A stretch of DNA of 46,131 bases, taken from the NCBI GenBank assembly GCA_030066685.1, contig JASJBF010000002.1, forward strand, positions 289,847 to 335,977, in the 5' to 3' direction. Positions within the stretch are counted from its first letter, which is position 1, and each line of letters opens with the position of its first letter. Of this stretch, positions 45,295-46,131 are shown in pieces. The stretch is from Kiloniellales bacterium. Lineage in GTDB: Bacteria; Pseudomonadota; Alphaproteobacteria; Kiloniellales; JAKSBE01. The position numbers and the translations under genes were made by a program. Under the pieces are notes generated by a model, which searched no databases, was not told the origin of the DNA, and was given only the letters and a program-made list of their open reading frames with translations.

Positions 45295-46131
45295 GTGGCG
45301 GAACCAGGAAAAGACGCGATCATCGCCGGGCGCTTCCAGGTCGACCCGGCGCGGCGCCTGCCGCTCTACGACCAGCCCTCCGGCCTGGCCTACCTGGCGA
45401 GCGATCTGAAGACTCCCTCGGAGCCGGTCTTCGCGCTGGTCTGCCGGCCGGAGATGCAGCCGCGCCGCGACGCCATCACCAAGCTTGCGCGCGTCAAGCT
45501 GGCCGGGCTTCTCGCGCCGCGGGCGATCGGCACCCTGCACTGGTCGCCGGACGACGCCGAGCGCGAGATCCTGGTGTTCCCGCAGCTCCAGGGAAAGCGC
45601 CTGGCGGACCGGCCGGACGGCCGCTTCGAGCCCCTCGGCGAGACCCGCCTGAGCCACGAAGTGCTGCCGCCGCTGCTTGCGACCCTCAAGGAGCTCGGCG
45701 CGCTCTACATCGCGCATCGTGCAATCCGCGCCGACAACCTCTTCTTCTGCGGTGCCGAGGGTCGGGACGTGGTCCTCGGGGACTGCGTCAGCGCCTTGCC
45801 GGGCCTGTTCCAGCCGGTGGCCTGCGAGACCATCGAATCCGGTCAAGCGCTGCCAAGCGCGCGCGGCGCCGGCCGCCGCTCCGACGACTTCTATGCCCTC
45901 GGTGCCCTGGTCTTGACCTTGCTTTCCGGCGGGCCGCCGGTGACCGAGCTAGACGACGACGGGCTGATCCTGCGCAAGATCACCCGGGGATCCTACGCCG
46001 CCCTGGTCGGCAGCCGCCGGTTGTCGCCGGCCATGACGGAGCTGCTGCGCGGTCTGCTCTACGACGACCCGAAGGAGCGCTGGGGCCTGAACGAGGTCCA
46101 GCTCTGGCTTGCCGGCCGGCGCATGAGCCCG
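45295..46131 (+). CDS. Degenerate protein-kinase-like protein, N-terminal part (runs off right edge)
   Basis: 279 residues visible, open at the window end, from a GTG at 45295; no ATG is available upstream in frame and a stop closes the frame at 45231. Kinase-like features: the catalytic-loop position reads HRAIRADNLF (141-150) where active kinases have HRD, so the catalytic Asp is Ala while N148 is kept. LGDCVSA (161-167) stands in the DFG place with its Asp. SDDFYALGALVLTLLSGG (196-213) and LLYDDPKERWGL match the C-lobe helices. No Val-Ala-Ile-Lys-type lysine is obvious. Likely an inactive or atypical kinase fold with further domains beyond the edge. Confidence 0.7.
   Translation, partial: MAEPGKDAIIAGRFQVDPARRLPLYDQPSGLAYLASDLKTPSEPVFALVCRPEMQPRRDAITKLARVKLAGLLAPRAIGTLHWSPDDAEREILVFPQLQGKRLADRPDGRFEPLGETRLSHEVLPPLLATLKELGALYIAHRAIRADNLFFCGAEGRDVVLGDCVSALPGLFQPVACETIESGQALPSARGAGRRSDDFYALGALVLTLLSGGPPVTELDDDGLILRKITRGSYAALVGSRRLSPAMTELLRGLLYDDPKERWGLNEVQLWLAGRRMSP

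Overview
The window is high-GC, gene-dense DNA from an alphaproteobacterial chromosome, most like the Rhodospirillales and their marine relatives. The evidence is gene order: DUF4164-type gene, zapA, 6S RNA, fthC, then yebC-ruvCAB-ybgC-tolQRAB-pal-cpoB-tilS-ftsH-folP-glmM-thiD, and later serC-serA-hisZ-purA. The lineage is inferred from synteny and protein character, not from a database search. I see no insertion sequence, prophage, CRISPR array, tRNA or rRNA.

Layout. (1) 1-2593, minus strand: transketolase followed by the start of a class I fructose-bisphosphate aldolase cut by the left edge. (2) 2813-5090, plus: a small coiled-coil gene, zapA, a 6S RNA and fthC, then a YmdB-type phosphoesterase; a small unknown gene converges on it. 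(3) 5582-8613, plus: yebC and the Holliday-junction genes ruvCAB. (4) 8610-14493, plus: the complete Tol-Pal envelope system (ybgC, tolQ, tolR, tolA, tolB, pal, cpoB), with hairpins after tolB and pal. (5) 14490-21304, plus: tilS, ftsH, folP, glmM, thiD. (6) 21404-27581, plus: a MetE-like methyltransferase, a DJ-1/PfpI protein, a PPOX-type flavoprotein, and pqiABC for inter-membrane lipid transport.

(7) 27655-33618, minus: the most unusual region. One tightly packed run holds a small unknown protein, a RimB-type retropepsin-like protease, RimK (ribosomal protein S6 glutamate ligase), a short MscS-like channel, a pore-less MgtE-like protein (MgtE_N plus CBS), a complete MgtE and an AstE/aspartoacylase-like zinc hydrolase. 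It sits behind an AT-rich promoter with an A-tract. The contents suggest a link between glutamate ligation and removal and ion or turgor balance; that link is inference from gene order.

(8) 33927-37862: a MocR-type regulator diverges from a DUF1127 gene that is followed by an EamA exporter, a PhzF protein and a GNAT. The two divergent promoters share one -10 palindrome. (9) 37867-39648, minus: an SLC13-family transporter with RCK_C domains. (10) 39751-46131, plus: a sigma70-like promoter and possible serC leader, then serC-serA, hisZ and purA, a terminator, and the start of a degenerate kinase-like protein cut by the right edge.

Most of the window is core metabolism and envelope machinery in its usual order. 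The points worth a second look are region 7, the shared divergent promoter of region 8, and the kinase-like protein at the right end.
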